A stretch of DNA of 64,000 nucleotides, from positions 10,609,446-10,673,445 of the forward strand of contig NC_057788.1 in NCBI RefSeq assembly GCF_014905175.1, in the 5' to 3' direction. Each line of letters begins with the position of its first letter. Within the stretch, counting starts at the first letter, position 1. The notes beneath the pieces are model-generated. The model was not told the origin of the DNA, did not search any database, and saw only the letters and a program-made list of their open reading frames with translations. Shown one piece after another: positions 1 through 12,952 of this stretch. Position numbers and translations under genes: made by a program. The stretch comes from Aphidius gifuensis. Its lineage: Eukaryota; Arthropoda; Insecta; Hymenoptera; Braconidae.

Positions 1-192
1 CAACTATTTTTTACTGTGTACATGTTTTCACAGTTTGAATCTACGACGCTTTGTGCCTGAGTTATTAACGTTTTAAGTTGACCAATGAGAATCGAGCGTC
101 GATAATTATTATCATTATGGCGTCTGAAGCCACGTGCGTGTTTACGCGCCATGGATTAAAATGTTTTTGTTTTTTTAATTAATTCAAAATTC

Positions 193-612
193 GAACGATT
201 AGGACTTGTTTATTGCACTATAGTACCAACAGGTATTGATGATGGTGACCTGTCTTCTCCATCTGTTCTTAATGAGTTCAGTAATCAAAACTACAATATT
301 TTGAACATCTAAACTTGTGTTATGCAAAAAATTTTGAAGATAGTACAATTACTGCTATTGCTAATAATTGTAAGTACCTAAAAAGTTTGGAAATCCAACG
401 TTGCACAGGTATTACTAAAACAAGTCTCCATGCTTTAACAAACTTGGAAAATTTAGAAAAACTAAACGTAAGCTTTCTTGATATAATTACCGACAGCTTC
501 CTCATTAAATGAAAAGGATTAAAAAAATTGAATTGTGAAGGTTACAAGAACCTTACTGGTGCTGGTATTATTCAATTTATAAAAAATAATCCAGATCTTG
601 AAATTCTTAAAA
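193..612 (+). pseudogene. F-box/LRR gene fragment (3' LRR part only)
   Basis: This stretch is a diverged copy of the LRR-coding 3' part of the intact gene at 5675-7651, matching roughly 7065-7470 of it. It has no F-box exon, no upstream exons and no start context. The frame carries a stop at about 510-512 (TGA where the intact copy has TTA), after which LRR-like coding similarity continues to about 612. Similarity then ends in a short tandem repeat. Duplication followed by decay explains it best; it is not expected to make a functional protein. Confidence 0.8.
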
Positions 613-619
613 AAGGAAC

Positions 620-925
620 TCAGCTTAGCCTTAGATGTAGCGAAATAAAAAATCTAGCTAAGTAAAATAATGTAGATATTGGTTGTGTGGCTACAATTAC
701 AGCTAAGTAAAAAATCTAGCTAAGTAAAATAATGTAGATATTGGTTGTGTGGCTACAATTACAGCTAAGTAAAAAATCTAGCTAAGTGAAAAATCTAGCT
801 AAGTAAAATAATGTAGATATTGGTTGTGTGGCTACAATTACAGCTAAGTAAAAAATCTAGCTTAGTGAAAAATCTAGCTAAGTAAAATAATGTAGATATT
901 GATTGTGTGGCTACAATTACAGCGG
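620..925 (+). repeat. tandem repeat, four copies of a 60-78 bp unit
   Basis: The core TAATGTAGATATTGGTTGTG, followed by TGGCTACAATTACAGC, occurs four times, starting near 668, 729, 808 and 886. Spacing is about 60 or 78 bp; the longer units hold an extra AGCTAAGTGAAAAATCT-type segment. The array starts where the F-box/LRR pseudogene homology stops. No coding potential was seen. Confidence 0.85.
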
Positions 926-949
926 TAATCGGTTTTCAATAAAAAAAAG

Positions 950-2105
950 ATCTGGTAACGTTTGTTGGGGCGTGTGGCCCGCGTTACCGTTGAAAATTAA
1001 AAATTTTCAATACTCCGGCTAGGGCCGTGTTAAATTTCATCTCTTAAATGGTTTTTAAAAGTAACAATACAATAATAGTACATTTTTTTTTACTTTTCTG
1101 AAAATCGATTTTTTCGTTCAAGTTAAGGCAAGCTATAACTTCTGTTAGAATCAACGGAATGACTTCATATTAGGCTCAAAAAACGTGGTTTTTAAAACTC
1201 TATCGCCCCTTAAAGAGTTTATCTTGATTTCAATAGTCAATTTTTTTTCTATTTTTGAAACAAAAAAGACAAAAATATTTCAAAAATTCTATTTTTTACT
1301 ATTTTATGAAAACTATAATTTTTTTTGATAAAAGTTTCGACTAAAAGTTGTAGGATTTTACCACACATGCTTTTTAAGTCTTATACAAAGTATCTAGGCT
1401 GATTTTCTCGAAAGTTAGAGCGTTTTTCAAAAATTACTCAAAAACTAGAAAAGCAATAACTTTTGATAAAATTGTAGTAAAGACTTCGTATTAGGCTCAA
1501 ACAACGCGTCTTTAGAAACTCCATCGTCCCTCATGAGAAAGAGCATTATCTGTTCAGTCACTTTTTTTTTTTTTTCTAAAAACTAAATTTAAAAAAAAAA
1601 AAAAAATGGTTTTTTTTTAATTTTTATGAAAAATGTGATCCATAGATCAAAATTTTTCCAGAGAGGCGATAGAATTTTCGAACCTAATATGAAGTCTCTA
1701 ACACCATTTCATCACGAGTTATTGTTTGCCTAAAAAATTAAAACGGCACAAGCTATAACTCAAAATGGAGTAGTCGCAGAGGTTTCATATTAGGCTTAAA
1801 ATAATCGTTTTTCAAAATTCTATAACTTTTTCAAATGAATTTTATCGTACGAATAGTATTTTTCGTGCAAAAAAAAAAAGAAAAACACAATTTTTTTTTT
1901 TTCGTTTTTTGGGAAAAAAAAAAAAATAGCCGAATAGATATCGCTTTTCTTTGTTAAGGGCGATAGAATTTCTAGAGCCGCATCTTTTGAACCAAATCCG
2001 AAGTCTTTACGACAATTAGTTTAGAAGTTATGAACGTTTTTTTTTTTTCGGGGGATAAATCCAATACTGCGGCTGAGCCTTTCGGCTCCTAGCCTCCGTA
2101 AAAAT
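950..2105. repeat. diverged dispersed repeat related to the 1.1-kb repeats at 10.6-13 kb
   Basis: The left edge (GTTGAAAATT, then AAAATTTTCAATACTCCGGC) and the right edge (ending GCCTCCGTAA) resemble the edges of the two 1.1-kb repeats at 10613-11708 and 11854-12952. The interior is poly-A/T-rich and repeats phrases such as 'agtctttacga' and 'gatagaattt'. There is no open reading frame of note. I read it as an old third member of that repeat family; the interior match is weak. Confidence 0.45.
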
Positions 2106-2179
2106 AAATAAATTGTATTAATATATTGTTTTGAAATTATATTTAATTTTATATATGGTATGTATATATATATATAATT

Positions 2180-2900
2180 AAACTTACTTTATTTAAGTCG
2201 GATATTTTTTTATCTTTCACAAGTTGATTCTGAAAATTGATTATGTATATGTATAGTGAAAATGAAAATTTTTCAATTCATTATATACTTGAAGAACATT
2301 AGTGATTATAAATAATTAAATTTCAAAAATTACCCAAGCAAAACTTTTTTTTTCTTTCGTTTATACATATAAATGACACGGTTATAACGTTAATTATTCT
2401 AATATTGTTTTTTTTTTTTTTTACGAAGGCTAGGAGCCAAACAAGAAATAAATAAAAATCACCATCCTATGGTGGAGTAAAAGGATAAGGTAAAAAAAAG
2501 GGATGTACGGAAGGTTAGCAGGATCAACCTAAATAATAATCTTTGATTTCTGATTTTATATAAAATGCCCCATATATATATATTATAATAATAAAAATAA
2601 CAAAAGAGAAAATTTTTAAAAAACAAATAAATTTCTTTAAAAAAATATGTCTCATTTTATTTGTGTCGATGCAATAGAAAAATTTTATCAGCTCATTAAC
2701 AATAATTATTTTCATTATTTTTTTTATATCATAATTAAAAAGAACTGTATTTAAAATTTAATTATTTATAATTGCTAATGTTCTTTGGGTATATAATGAA
2801 TTGAACAATTCTCATTTTCACTATATATATAAATAATCCAGAATCAACTTGTGAAATAGAAAAATATCCCACTTAATTAATAAAGTAAGTTTAATAATAT
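2180..2900. repeat. inverted repeat pair upstream of the Cys-rich peptide gene
   Basis: The arm at about 2190-2335 (containing CACAAGTTGATTCTG and GAAGAACATTAGTGATTATA) reappears reverse-complemented at about 2765-2880. A related short palindrome lies downstream of the peptide gene at about 3785-3955. The loop holds AT-rich sequence and a GGCTAGGAGCC palindrome. It is probably a degenerate foldback or MITE. No gene was seen in it. Confidence 0.55.
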
Positions 2901-3069
2901 AATATAATTCATGTACAAAATAATAATAATAATAATAATAATAATTCATGTATAAAATTAAATATTAATATTAAAATAATATATTTAATACAGTTTATTT
3001 ATTTTTTTTAATTAAAAGTATTTAATCATTTTATTATATTTTAAATTTTTTTTAAATAATTAATTTCAG

Positions 3070-3402
3070 ATGAAGAACATATTAATATTGGTATTAATGG
3101 TAGTTTTTGGTTTGAGTACACTTTTTTGTGTAAATTCATTACCACAAAATTATTATAATGAAACTTCAAATGAACATGTCAAAAGAGACACGGCGCACAG
3201 CAACTACTTTATGGATGAATGTTCCGATACCTGGGGATGTGACGAAGGAAAATGTTGGGTAGAATGTGCTGGTCTTTTAAAAATGTGGTGCTGGTCAAGA
3301 GACACGAACCAAAAAAATTCCGAAAAACCTACTCCATGTGCAGTCAATGCTGCAGATTGCAGTCCATGTTGGAAATGTGCGGATAAATGTTTTTGGTTTT
3401 AA
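3070..3402 (+). CDS. small secreted cysteine-rich peptide precursor
   Basis: The 110-aa protein has a clear N-terminal signal peptide: a Lys near the start, a hydrophobic core at about residues 4-20, and likely cleavage near Ser24. A short acidic/Asn-rich stretch ends in a dibasic Lys38-Arg39, as expected for propeptide processing. The remaining 71 residues hold ten cysteines at 51, 57, 62, 66, 74, 90, 97, 100, 103 and 107, enough for five disulfides, and are unusually rich in Trp. The ATG follows TTTCAG directly, so a 5'UTR intron may exist. An AATAAA lies about 20 bp after the stop. I do not recognise the family. The architecture suits an exported peptide (venom, gland or immune type), but that role is inference. 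Confidence 0.75.
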   Translation: MKNILILVLMVVFGLSTLFCVNSLPQNYYNETSNEHVKRDTAHSNYFMDECSDTWGCDEGKCWVECAGLLKMWCWSRDTNQKNSEKPTPCAVNAADCSPCWKCADKCFWF

Positions 3403-3784
3403 TAATTAATTATCACCGTTCAAATAAATATCAATAGTAATTAATAATAAGTAAAAACTTTATATTATATAGAATCATAATATAAAATTAGAAAAAATAA
3501 AGGTCTCTTTGTTGTTATCATTATTACACTTTTAATATTATATTATATAACTTATATATATTATAAATATTTTGCGGAACAAGGGTATTAGTAAATGAGA
3601 ATAATACAATCAGATAAAATGACTATTCAATTATCAGGATATTTATAAAATTTAAATTGTTTATTAATGATGTTTCAATTGATGCTGGTAATCAGCAAGT
3701 AATCTTCCAAGAATGTTGTATTAAAATTTTAAAAAATATTGTTAACTGTAAAAATAAACTTATTATTCGAAACATAATTGTTCT

Positions 3785-3960
3785 TGATTATTTAATCGAA
3801 GAACATTAGCAATCATGAATAATTAAATTTTAATAAATACGAATAAACATAAAGTGCATTGTATAATTATGATAAAAAAAAATAATGAAAATAATTGTAA
3901 ATTTTCAAATTTTAATTGGTCATAATCGCTAATGTTCTTCGAGCATATAATGAACTGAAA
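3785..3960. repeat. small palindrome downstream of the peptide gene
   Basis: GAAGAACATTAGCAATCATG near 3800 is mirrored by its reverse complement near 3925-3945 (CGCTAATGTTCTTCGAGCAT). It is the same sequence family as the inverted repeat at 2180-2900, so the peptide gene is bracketed by related repeats. Confidence 0.55.
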
Positions 3961-4239
3961 AATTATTGACAAAAATAATTATTATTAATTAGCTGATAAA
4001 ATTTTTCTATTGCATCGATATAGTGTAATACTTAAAATTTACAAGATAAAATATTTTTTTTTGTTGATTTATCTCGATTTTCGCAATGTAAAACGATATT
4101 TTAAATTTAAGTTAATTAATATTTATCAGCATTTTGTTAAATTGTAAATTAATAAATTCTTTTCTTTTTGTTTTTGCTGAAACATACAATATTTTAAGTC
4201 TGTTGAACCTGTAATGTCCTGCGGTAAGCGCCGAACTTT

Positions 4240-5330
4240 TTTATTTTAGATAAATGGTATAGCACTACGTGTATTTCGGTGGGGGCTTATTTTTTGTAAC
4301 CAGTGGACCGTACATCAACGCAGAAGACCAATTTTCGTCGTAGAAAGAGACAGAGAATGAGACAGATGGACAGATAAAACGAGACGATATATACTTTCTA
4401 CAAGACCGACTTTTCAATAACTATTTTACCTACATTTCATTTATCGGCATTTTTTGAACTTATAAAAATTCATTGAATTTTCTATGCTTCTAAAGTTCTA
4501 ATAATTTATTAAAACAAACAAAAAACTATGAAAAAAATGGTAACTAAAGAAAGAATGTTGTTTACATGTTAATTAATAGAAATTTAATTTTGCCAAGGAA
4601 ATTTAGGCAACATCCTTTCCTTAGCTAATATTTTTCTCATAGCTTTTTATTTATTTGAATTAACAAAAAGCTATTGGAAAAACAGTAGCTAAGGAAAGGA
4701 AGTTGTCACATGTTAATTTATACGAAATTAATTTTGCCAAAGAAATTAACATGCAGGCAACATACTATCGTACTAGTTTGTTTTGACGTTGACTGTACAA
4801 AATTTAATGTGCGCATGCGTGAGTGAGAGGGAATGCCAACCAATGTATTGCTAGTGCTTTCTTTTGTGTATTTATAGGTGCTTTCTTTTGGGTGTTTATT
4901 TTTTTTCCTGTTTATTTTCACGCATGCGCAATCGAATGCGCAGTCAGCAAAAAGTCAGTTTGCAACAGCGTAGGACATGAGGGGCTGGATCAGCCATGTT
5001 TCAATTCTTATTTTTTAAGAATTATTTGTTTGACGCCACTGTTCTTTCATCAAGTTTGCATGACAGGCGCATGTGCATGATCATGCGCATTAAAGTGAAA
5101 AAAAATAAATACACAAAAGAAAGCACCTTATTTCTTTTCCTATTTATTTTCGCGCATGCGCAGTTGAATGCGCAGTCGCCAAAAAGTCAGATTGTAAAAA
5201 TTTTTTTTATATAGATTTTATATACAAAAGCTTCACAAGCGCCACCAGTAGAAGAAAAAAGCCCTAAATTGTAATGCCCTGTGAATACGGGTGCAGTGGG
5301 TCAAACGTACAAAATACGTTACCAAGTTAA
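4240..5330. repeat. repeat-rich intergenic region
   Basis: It begins near 4252 with TAGCACTACGTGTATTT, which resembles the termini of the hAT element at 52642-56188. At about 4550-4740 it has an inverted-repeat segment with CCTTAGCTA / TAGCTAAGG phrases, the same family as at 46.9-47.7 and 53-56 kb. A direct repeat around CGCATGCGCA occurs near 4920 and near 5152, each followed by GAATGCGCAGTC. The short reading frames here have no support as genes. Confidence 0.5.
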
Positions 5331-5674
5331 TAACATTGTGTGTAGAAAAAAAAAAAAATTTATTGCATTAACTACTAAATTAATTACCACCTGATCAAAG
5401 GATCAATTAAGGTAAATAAAAATTTATAATTTTAACAATGGCATTTATAAAACAATCGCGTGTATTAAGTATATTTTAACATGTTGCATCGTATATTCAA
5501 CATTACTTAGCTTTAAATATCATTTTATTGATGTTGATTTTACTGGTGAATTATCAACTTTTAATTGATCTATATTTTGTAATATATTTCTGTTGTATTT
5601 TATTCTGGTTGTATAAAATACATTTAAATTTATCATCATTTTTTTAATGTATATATTTTCAGAGTTTACTAAAA

Positions 5675-7651
5675 ATGTGTGCAAAAAGAATATGTGTTAG
5701 GGAAAACCAACAAATCTCTGATGATAGTGACAAGGATCAAAGAAAAGTATTCATCAACTTACTGGATTACGACTCATTAGCAAACATCATCATGTTGTTG
5801 CCAGTACCAGAAAGAATAGACATGGAAAAAGGTGAATATGATTATCAAAATAAAATTTCTTTGTTGTTAATAAAATATTAATGTTTCTATTATTAATTTT
5901 TAAATTTGATGCATTTTATTCCAGTTTGTACCAAATGGAAAGAGGCATGTCAACTAGCTTGGTATGACATTAAAAAATATAAATGTGAATCATCAATTGG
6001 ACGTTCTTATGATAACTGTTTGTTGACACAATCATTCCTCGAGAAAATTTTATCAAGATGTGGGAATTATTTAAAAGAATTGTCTCTCTCAGATGTTTGT
6101 AATTCAAGTATTATGCCATTTGTTAGTGACCACTGTAAAAATTTAACAAGTCTTGAATGTGAATTTGACGTTGATTCATTAACGGATAATGCTGATCAAT
6201 TTGTTCAAGCATTTACACAGTTAAATAAATTAAAATGCATTAAAATAAAACTGGAACATAAAATCCTAGATGGAGCAGTTAATCTGCTTGGAATAATTAA
6301 TAGTTTTCCAAAAGAAATTAATGAAATTCATTTATTCTCTAAACCTCGGTGGAATCGAAGCGAAACAGTTTTTATGGTAAGTTGTCATTGAATACCAACT
6401 AGTTGTTCATGACATGATAATTAGTGACAAGCAATACTATCAATTGTATGAATACAAATTATCTGAATAATTTTTTATTATTTTCAGAGTTTTAAAAAAT
6501 TTAAAAATCTTCAAAAATTGACATTACGTGGCCTCTGTTTAGACAACATAATTCTCCAAGAAATAGCAGAAAAAACTACACTTATTTATCTCAACCTTCA
6601 ACCATATGATATACACCACGGGTTTCTCCCATTCAATAAACTCGTTAATTTGGAATTCATCGACCTAATGATGGACATAACTGGAAATGTACATGTAGAT
6701 ACGTTTGACTTCTCCACAAAAGTACTCAATACTATTTTTTGTACATGCAAACATCTAAAACATTTTGACATTTCATATTGTTCCTATGATTTAGCTAAAG
6801 TTCCTCTAAAAAAATGGAAAAACTTTCAAAACTTGGAATATCTTGCTTTTTTTTGTGATGTAACGCCATCCTTAGCAAATACAATTGCTAAATACTGCAA
6901 GAATTTGAAATATTTGAAGATACATGATAATATCATGAATAATGTTGCTTTAAAAAAATTAGCAGAGTTGGAAAATCTTGAATGTTTAATATTGCTTGGT
7001 ACGGCTCAGCGCCATGAGGAATCAATAATTGCAATTTTAAACAATTGTAAAAAACTTAAACGGTTAGATATTCCTGGTTGCACTATAGTACCATCTATTG
7101 ATGGTGAGGTAATTTCTTCTCTATCTATTCTTGATAAGTTATCAAAATTACAATATCTTGAACATCTAAACGTGTGTTATGCAAAAAATTTTGAAGATAG
7201 TACAATTACTGCTATTGCTAATAATTGTAAAAACCTAAAACTTTTAGAAATCCAAGGTTGCTTAGGTATTACTGAGACAGCTCTCGTTGCTTTAACAAAC
7301 TTGAAAAATTTAGAAAAACTAAACGTAAGCTTTCTTGATACAATTACCGACAGCTTCCTCATCAAATTAAAAAGATTAAAAAAATTGAATTGTGAAGGTT
7401 GCAAGAACCTTACTGATGCTGGTATTGTTCAATTTATAAAAAATAATCCAGATCTTGAAATTCTTAATATCTGCTCTATTGACAATATAACGATTGACAT
7501 GATTAATGCTGCTGATCAGGCAACTGAAAATCGTACAAATGGTATCATTTTACACATAGAAATATCTGATCTGCGTATGAGAGAAGCAAGGTCAAAAATT
7601 AAATCTCAATGGTTACTTTTTAATAAACTTCATTTCCAGGCGTATAGATAA
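5675..7651 (+). CDS. F-box/leucine-rich-repeat protein, intact, 3 exons
   Basis: Exons 5675-5831, 5925-6376 and 6488-7651 join in phase across GT-AG introns and give 590 aa. Residues about 27-68 fit an F-box (Leu-x-Tyr-x-Ser-Leu, Leu-Pro-x-Pro-x-Arg, then Val-Cys-x-x-Trp across the first splice). F-box proteins usually recruit targets to SCF ubiquitin ligases through Skp1. From about residue 75 on there are degenerate LRRs, clearest near the C-terminus, with Cys-containing motifs such as LKRLDIPGC and LKKLNCEGC, as in FBXL/AMN1-like proteins. A TTTCAG sits 12 bp before the ATG, so a 5'UTR intron is possible. A fragment (193-612) and a truncated paralogue (62000-62859) show that this is a local family. 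The target is unknown. Confidence 0.88.
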
Positions 7652-7689
7652 TATTACAATTGATATAAATTGTAATATCTATTATAATA

Positions 7690-7800
7690 ATATTGTAATA
7701 TATATGGTTATTGCTGCTGATCAGGCAACTAAAAATTGTACAAATGGTATATCATTTTACACTTAGAAACATCTTATCGTACATATGACGTTGCAGGTGT
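7690..7800 (+). pseudogene. short decayed duplicate of the F-box/LRR gene 3' end
   Basis: The stretch GCTGCTGATCAGGCAACT and what follows repeats about 7507-7580 of the gene just upstream, with indels that break the frame. It is probably a remnant of an internal tandem duplication. It has no coding value. Confidence 0.65.
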
Positions 7801-7829
7801 GAATGTGCTGTTATCGTTGATACTAACAA

Positions 7830-10382
7830 ACAAATAAGTAAGGTAAATTCTTCAACATGACAATCACATTTTATTGACAACATATTATTTCAATAAATAA
7901 CGTATATATACTATCGACAATAAATAATTGATTAATTATTCACCTAAACAAATATTCATCCAGCCAAAAATATTTCTAAAGATTTGTCAAAAATAGAAAG
8001 CAAATATATTTCAAAATAATAAATATTTTTAATCATTAAAACAATTAATCATGAACTATCTTAATTTAAAATGAAAAAATAAATATAAGAAAATTGAATT
8101 GAATTTATTTAAACACCCAGGATCAAAACACGTCAGTCATCAAACTGAAAAAAAAAAAAAAAAAAAAAAAAATTTCATTTGATTTCGATAGCAATGTATC
8201 TAGGTATATATTAAATTATTAAAAATAATAAAAATTTAGAAATCATTGCCCTGCAATTGTATTACTATATTCCAAAATTTTTGTATTTTTTTTTGTCTTT
8301 CGAATTAAGCTCACATAAACTTGAAAAATGAAGCATGTTGTTAGTTATAACAAACTGTTTTATAAAGCTGTATTTTTTTGCTATAATTGGGCCTTGTTTA
8401 TATCGATTCTCTCAGACTATATCCTCCTCTTCTCTTGTATATATTTCTTGAAAATTTTTAATTATTTCACTATTTAAACTAATTAATTTAAATTTTAGTT
8501 TCTGCGCTGATAGGTTTGAGCATAATGATTGGTTCACGTTCTCTTACACACACATACATACAACTTATTTAAAATTATGAGCATATTATTCTTTTATTAA
8601 TTTAAAATAATAAAAAACTTATTATTATTAATAGCTATTATATATATCGTTAATTTTACAATGTTTTTTATCTATAAATAATATTTTTTCAAAAAACAAC
8701 AAATAAGAAATATTATGATTTCTATAAAATCAAATGATTAAAACCTATATAAATCAAGGATTTATTTATTTATAAATGATAAAGAAGAGAATAAAAATTA
8801 ATTAATTTAAAAAAAACTAAAATTCATTTTGATGTTTTCCTTTGAATATTACCATATTTGGTAAAAATATTATAATTATTGGGTATATAATGATGGAATA
8901 TTTTTAAAACAAATGATTCATCCATTATCAATATCGACACGACAAACAATTTTGAAATAAATATAAGTATATTATATTTGTGGGTTTTTTTATTTTTCTG
9001 ATAGTGTTGATGGCTCTTTGTGTGTATGTTATGACGTATTTTGAATTATCAGTAGCCTCTGGCTTCTATTTCGATTTTAAACTCAATAATTTGATTCGGT
9101 CATATTTTATTTTATTTTTTCGTTATCAGTATAATATTAAAATAGTTTTAAAATAAACTAATCATCTTTTAAAAACAATATTTTAATCATCTTTTGAAAC
9201 TGAAATATTATTTAAAAAATGAATAAATAGAATTGAATATTATTCGAAACTTATGTTTTTTTTAATTATTGATATCTATAAATTGATTTATTTTTGCATC
9301 TATGGTATTTTTCTTTTTAATAACACCCCATATATTTTTTTTTAGCTATATTTAACATAATTATTTCAGAAACTATATCATTCTTAAATATTTAAATTAA
9401 ATATCATATATAAATAATAATACTTGGCAGGCGCGTTCAGTCTCGTAAGTTAAAAAATGCAGAAATAAACAAATTTATGTCGTATTTCAGCTTTAAATAT
9501 CCAAAACAATATATTTGAGAATTTAATATATATGTATAAGATAAAGATAGAATAACTCGACAGTTTATATATATATATGTTTATCAAAGCATTGACAACA
9601 ATTGTTTATATGACTATAACAAAGTTGAAAATTCAATATTCTTTTTGAAAAGAAAAACGATGCAAATATTACATTATTGGGTATAGATATTGTTTCTAGA
9701 AAACAAATGATTCATCTTATTATCGATATCACTAACGAGAAAATAATTTTGAAAATGGTCATAAGTATTATTTTCCATGCATTTATTTGAGGATTTCTTA
9801 AGGATCAGTTGATTTTTCTAGGTTCTGACGTATTTGACTTATCAGTAGTCCCTGGCTTACTTCGACTTTGAACTAAACACCGAATTGGTTTTTTTTTATT
9901 TGTTTTTGTTATCTGTATAATAATAAAAATAGCTTTAAAAATAAGTAAATTGTCTTTCAAAAAACAATATTTCAATCATCTATATTAAAACTGAATATTA
10001 TTGAAAACAATAAATGAAATTTAATATTACTCAAAATTGATGCTAGAAAATAAACTTGATTAAAAAAAAAAGAAATGGAAGAAACAGCATGCTGAATTAA
10101 TGGAAACAAATATTGCAAATATCAATACAAGAAATAAAAAATTAAAAGAATTATCACAGGTGCCTGATAAATGCATAGAGGAATATAAATTTTAAACATA
10201 CTAAATATAAAAAAGCCTAGGACAATCAGGACATACATGTATTTGCTGCAGCAAATCGTGAAAAAGCAAAAATAATATTCAATGAACGAATGTAGTCTAA
10301 AAGAAAACAGCATCAAATGCAATGAAAAATGTATACAGATCTTGAAACAAAATTTATTATAAATATCGCTGTCACTGGAATT
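7830..10382. repeat. AT-rich intergenic region with a diverged direct repeat
   Basis: No gene was seen. A block at about 8870-9115 recurs in the same orientation at about 9675-9885; both share ACAAATGATTCATC and 'tgacgtattt...ttatcagtag', with many differences. The rest is simple AT-rich sequence with poly-A (8145-8170) and TATA runs. Confidence 0.55.
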
Positions 10383-10612
10383 ATGCTAAATAGTGATGCT
10401 GCGATATGACGATACATTATACGATATGATATATGGTGACGATATCCGATGATATGGGTTTCATATCGTATCGTCAAATCCCGATACGATACGATATGGT
10501 CAAGACGATATATCCGATATATCGTCCATATCGACGATATGACATTAATTTTTTCATAATATTTAAAAAATTTTATTAAAAATTATAAATTTAAATTATA
10601 AAATAAAATAAA

Positions 10613-11708
10613 TGTTGTTAACGAAATCGTTTCTCGTTGAAAATTGAAAATTTTCAAAACTCCGGCGAATGCGGGTTTTTTAATTACGGAACCATATTTA
10701 TCATTATTATTATTATCCATAATATTTTTTTCTAATATTTTGAATATAAATATATTAACTACAAAAATAATAAATGATAATATTTCAACCTAACTCTAAT
10801 ATAACATGTATATATTTTAACTTATTTGTTGTTTCTTTTCTAGTTGTAATTTAATTTCTAAAATTTAAAAGTTAATAGTTATCTTATTTTTTCGTTTAGA
10901 TCAAAACTTTTACTATTCTTATTTTAATTTCATTCTACTATTTAAATGAAAGATTGATGAAAAGAAATACCGATTTACCGATCGAAATATATATTTTGAT
11001 TGGCGTATGCGTACGAACTTTTTATTTATAGAAGAATAGTTGTAAATAATAAATTGGTAAATTGTTTGGACACCTGATAACTTTTGAATAAATAAACGTA
11101 AAATTATTAAGTTGAATTCAAAAAATTTTTATAAAATTCATACAAGCCAAGGATATGATAGAAAATCCAAGTCCAAATTTTAAAGGCCCTTCATTCATTT
11201 TAAAGTTCGCGATGACACTTATTATATAAAACAATCGTCTTACAATTGAAAATGGGTGGTTTCTATATTTTCAAAATATAGCCTTGGCTGAGAGATTTTG
11301 ATGAGAAAATTTAAGACCAATAACTCTGTGAGATAATTTTTAAAAAAAGTTATGAAGTGTCTAAAAAACTTAAATTCTATATTCTTAATTAACAAATTTC
11401 TAGCAACAATAAAAAAAAAAAATCGTAATTTTGTAGAGTTTTAAGAAACCATCCTGCAAAAATTGCATCCATGATTTGTTTTTAGTTTTCTTTAATATTT
11501 CATGAGTTTAAAATTTTTCATTATCTATTTTATCAACAATTAATTAACTAATAATCCAAATTTTTCTTTTCATATCCTTACGTTGTAGATCTTTTCAATA
11601 CCTTTAATTTAAGCCTATTTCAAACTCTCTATCTTAAATAGTTTAGAAGATATGAACATTATTTATTTTTTGCGAGTGATTTCAATACGTAAGGCTTCGC
11701 CTCCGTAA
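10613..11708. repeat. 1.1-kb direct repeat, copy 1 (inside hAT)
   Basis: It begins TGTTGTTAACGAAATCG, has GAAAATTTTCAAAACTCCGG shortly after, and ends AAGGCTTCGCCTCCGTAA. The whole block is repeated in the same orientation at 11854-12952 with scattered substitutions and indels. It has no coding potential. The edges resemble those of the repeat at 950-2105, so this is a dispersed family and not just an internal duplication of the hAT. Confidence 0.85.
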
Positions 11709-11853
11709 TAAATTCAAGTAACTGAACGGAGGATTTTTTTTTTCACTTTTTTTAATGAAAAAAAAACCATTTCATTAAAAAAAACAACACTTCGCCTATA
11801 ATTTGAATGTAAAACAACCCAATAACTCATTTCGAAAGGTTAAAGAAAAAAAA

Positions 11854-12952
11854 TGTTGTTAACGAAATCGTTTCCCGTTGAAAATTGAAAATTTTCAAAA
11901 CTCCGGCGAATACGGGTTTTTAATTGATGTATATTTACTACATATTATTATAATATAATATATTTTTAAATATTTATTTGAATATGTCATTAATACAATA
12001 ATGATAAATATTTGAATCCTAACTCAATATAACATATATATTTTAACTATATACATATATATATATATTTGTTGTTTTTCTAGTTATAATTTATCTTTTT
12101 AAAAAAATTTAAAAGTTAAAAGTATCTATTTTTCTACTTAGATCAAAAAACTTTTACTATTTTATTTTTAAATTTTATTCTTACTATTTAAATGAAAGAT
12201 CGATGAAAAGAAATACCGACTTACCGATCGAAATATATTTTTTGATTGGCGCATGCGTACAAACTTTTATTTAGAAGAAATTGTTGTAATAAAATTGGTG
12301 AAATTGTTTGGACAACCGATAACTTTTAATAAATAAACGCAAAAATTATAAGTTGCATCTAAAAAATTCTTATAAAAATTGCCACAGCCAAGGATATATA
12401 TAGAACTTCCAAGTACAACTTTTTAAAGGTCCTTTATTCATTACAAAGTTCGCGATGACACCTATTATTATAAACAATCGTCTTACAACTGAAAATGGGT
12501 GGTTTTTGATATTTCAAATATAGCATTTTGGCTTCCTAGAGATTTGATAAAGAGAAAATGGCATCAAATATAACTCTGTGAGATAATTTTAAAAAGTTAT
12601 GAAGTGTCTAAAAACATGCCAAAATTCTGATATTCTGTTAATTAACAAATTTAGCAATAATAAAAAATCGTGGATTTTGTAGAGTTTTAAAACCATCCTG
12701 GCAAAAATTGCATCCATGATTTGTTCTAGTTTTTTTAATATATCGAGTTTAAATTTTTTTCATTATCTATTTTACTTCAACATTAATTAATCCAATAATC
12801 CAAAATTTTTTCTTTTCATATCCTGGTTTTAGATCTTTTCAATACCTTTAATTTAAGTCTATTTCAAACTCTCTATCTTAAATAGTTTAGAAGATATGAA
12901 CATTATTTATTTTTTGCCAGTGATTTCAATACGTAAGGCTTCGCCTCCGTAA
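11854..12952. repeat. 1.1-kb direct repeat, copy 2 (inside hAT)
   Basis: Second copy of the repeat described at 10613-11708, about 145 bp downstream of copy 1 and in the same orientation. Small indels in homopolymer runs account for most visible differences. The AGGC-TTC-GCCT hairpin at the right edge is conserved in both copies. Confidence 0.85.
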
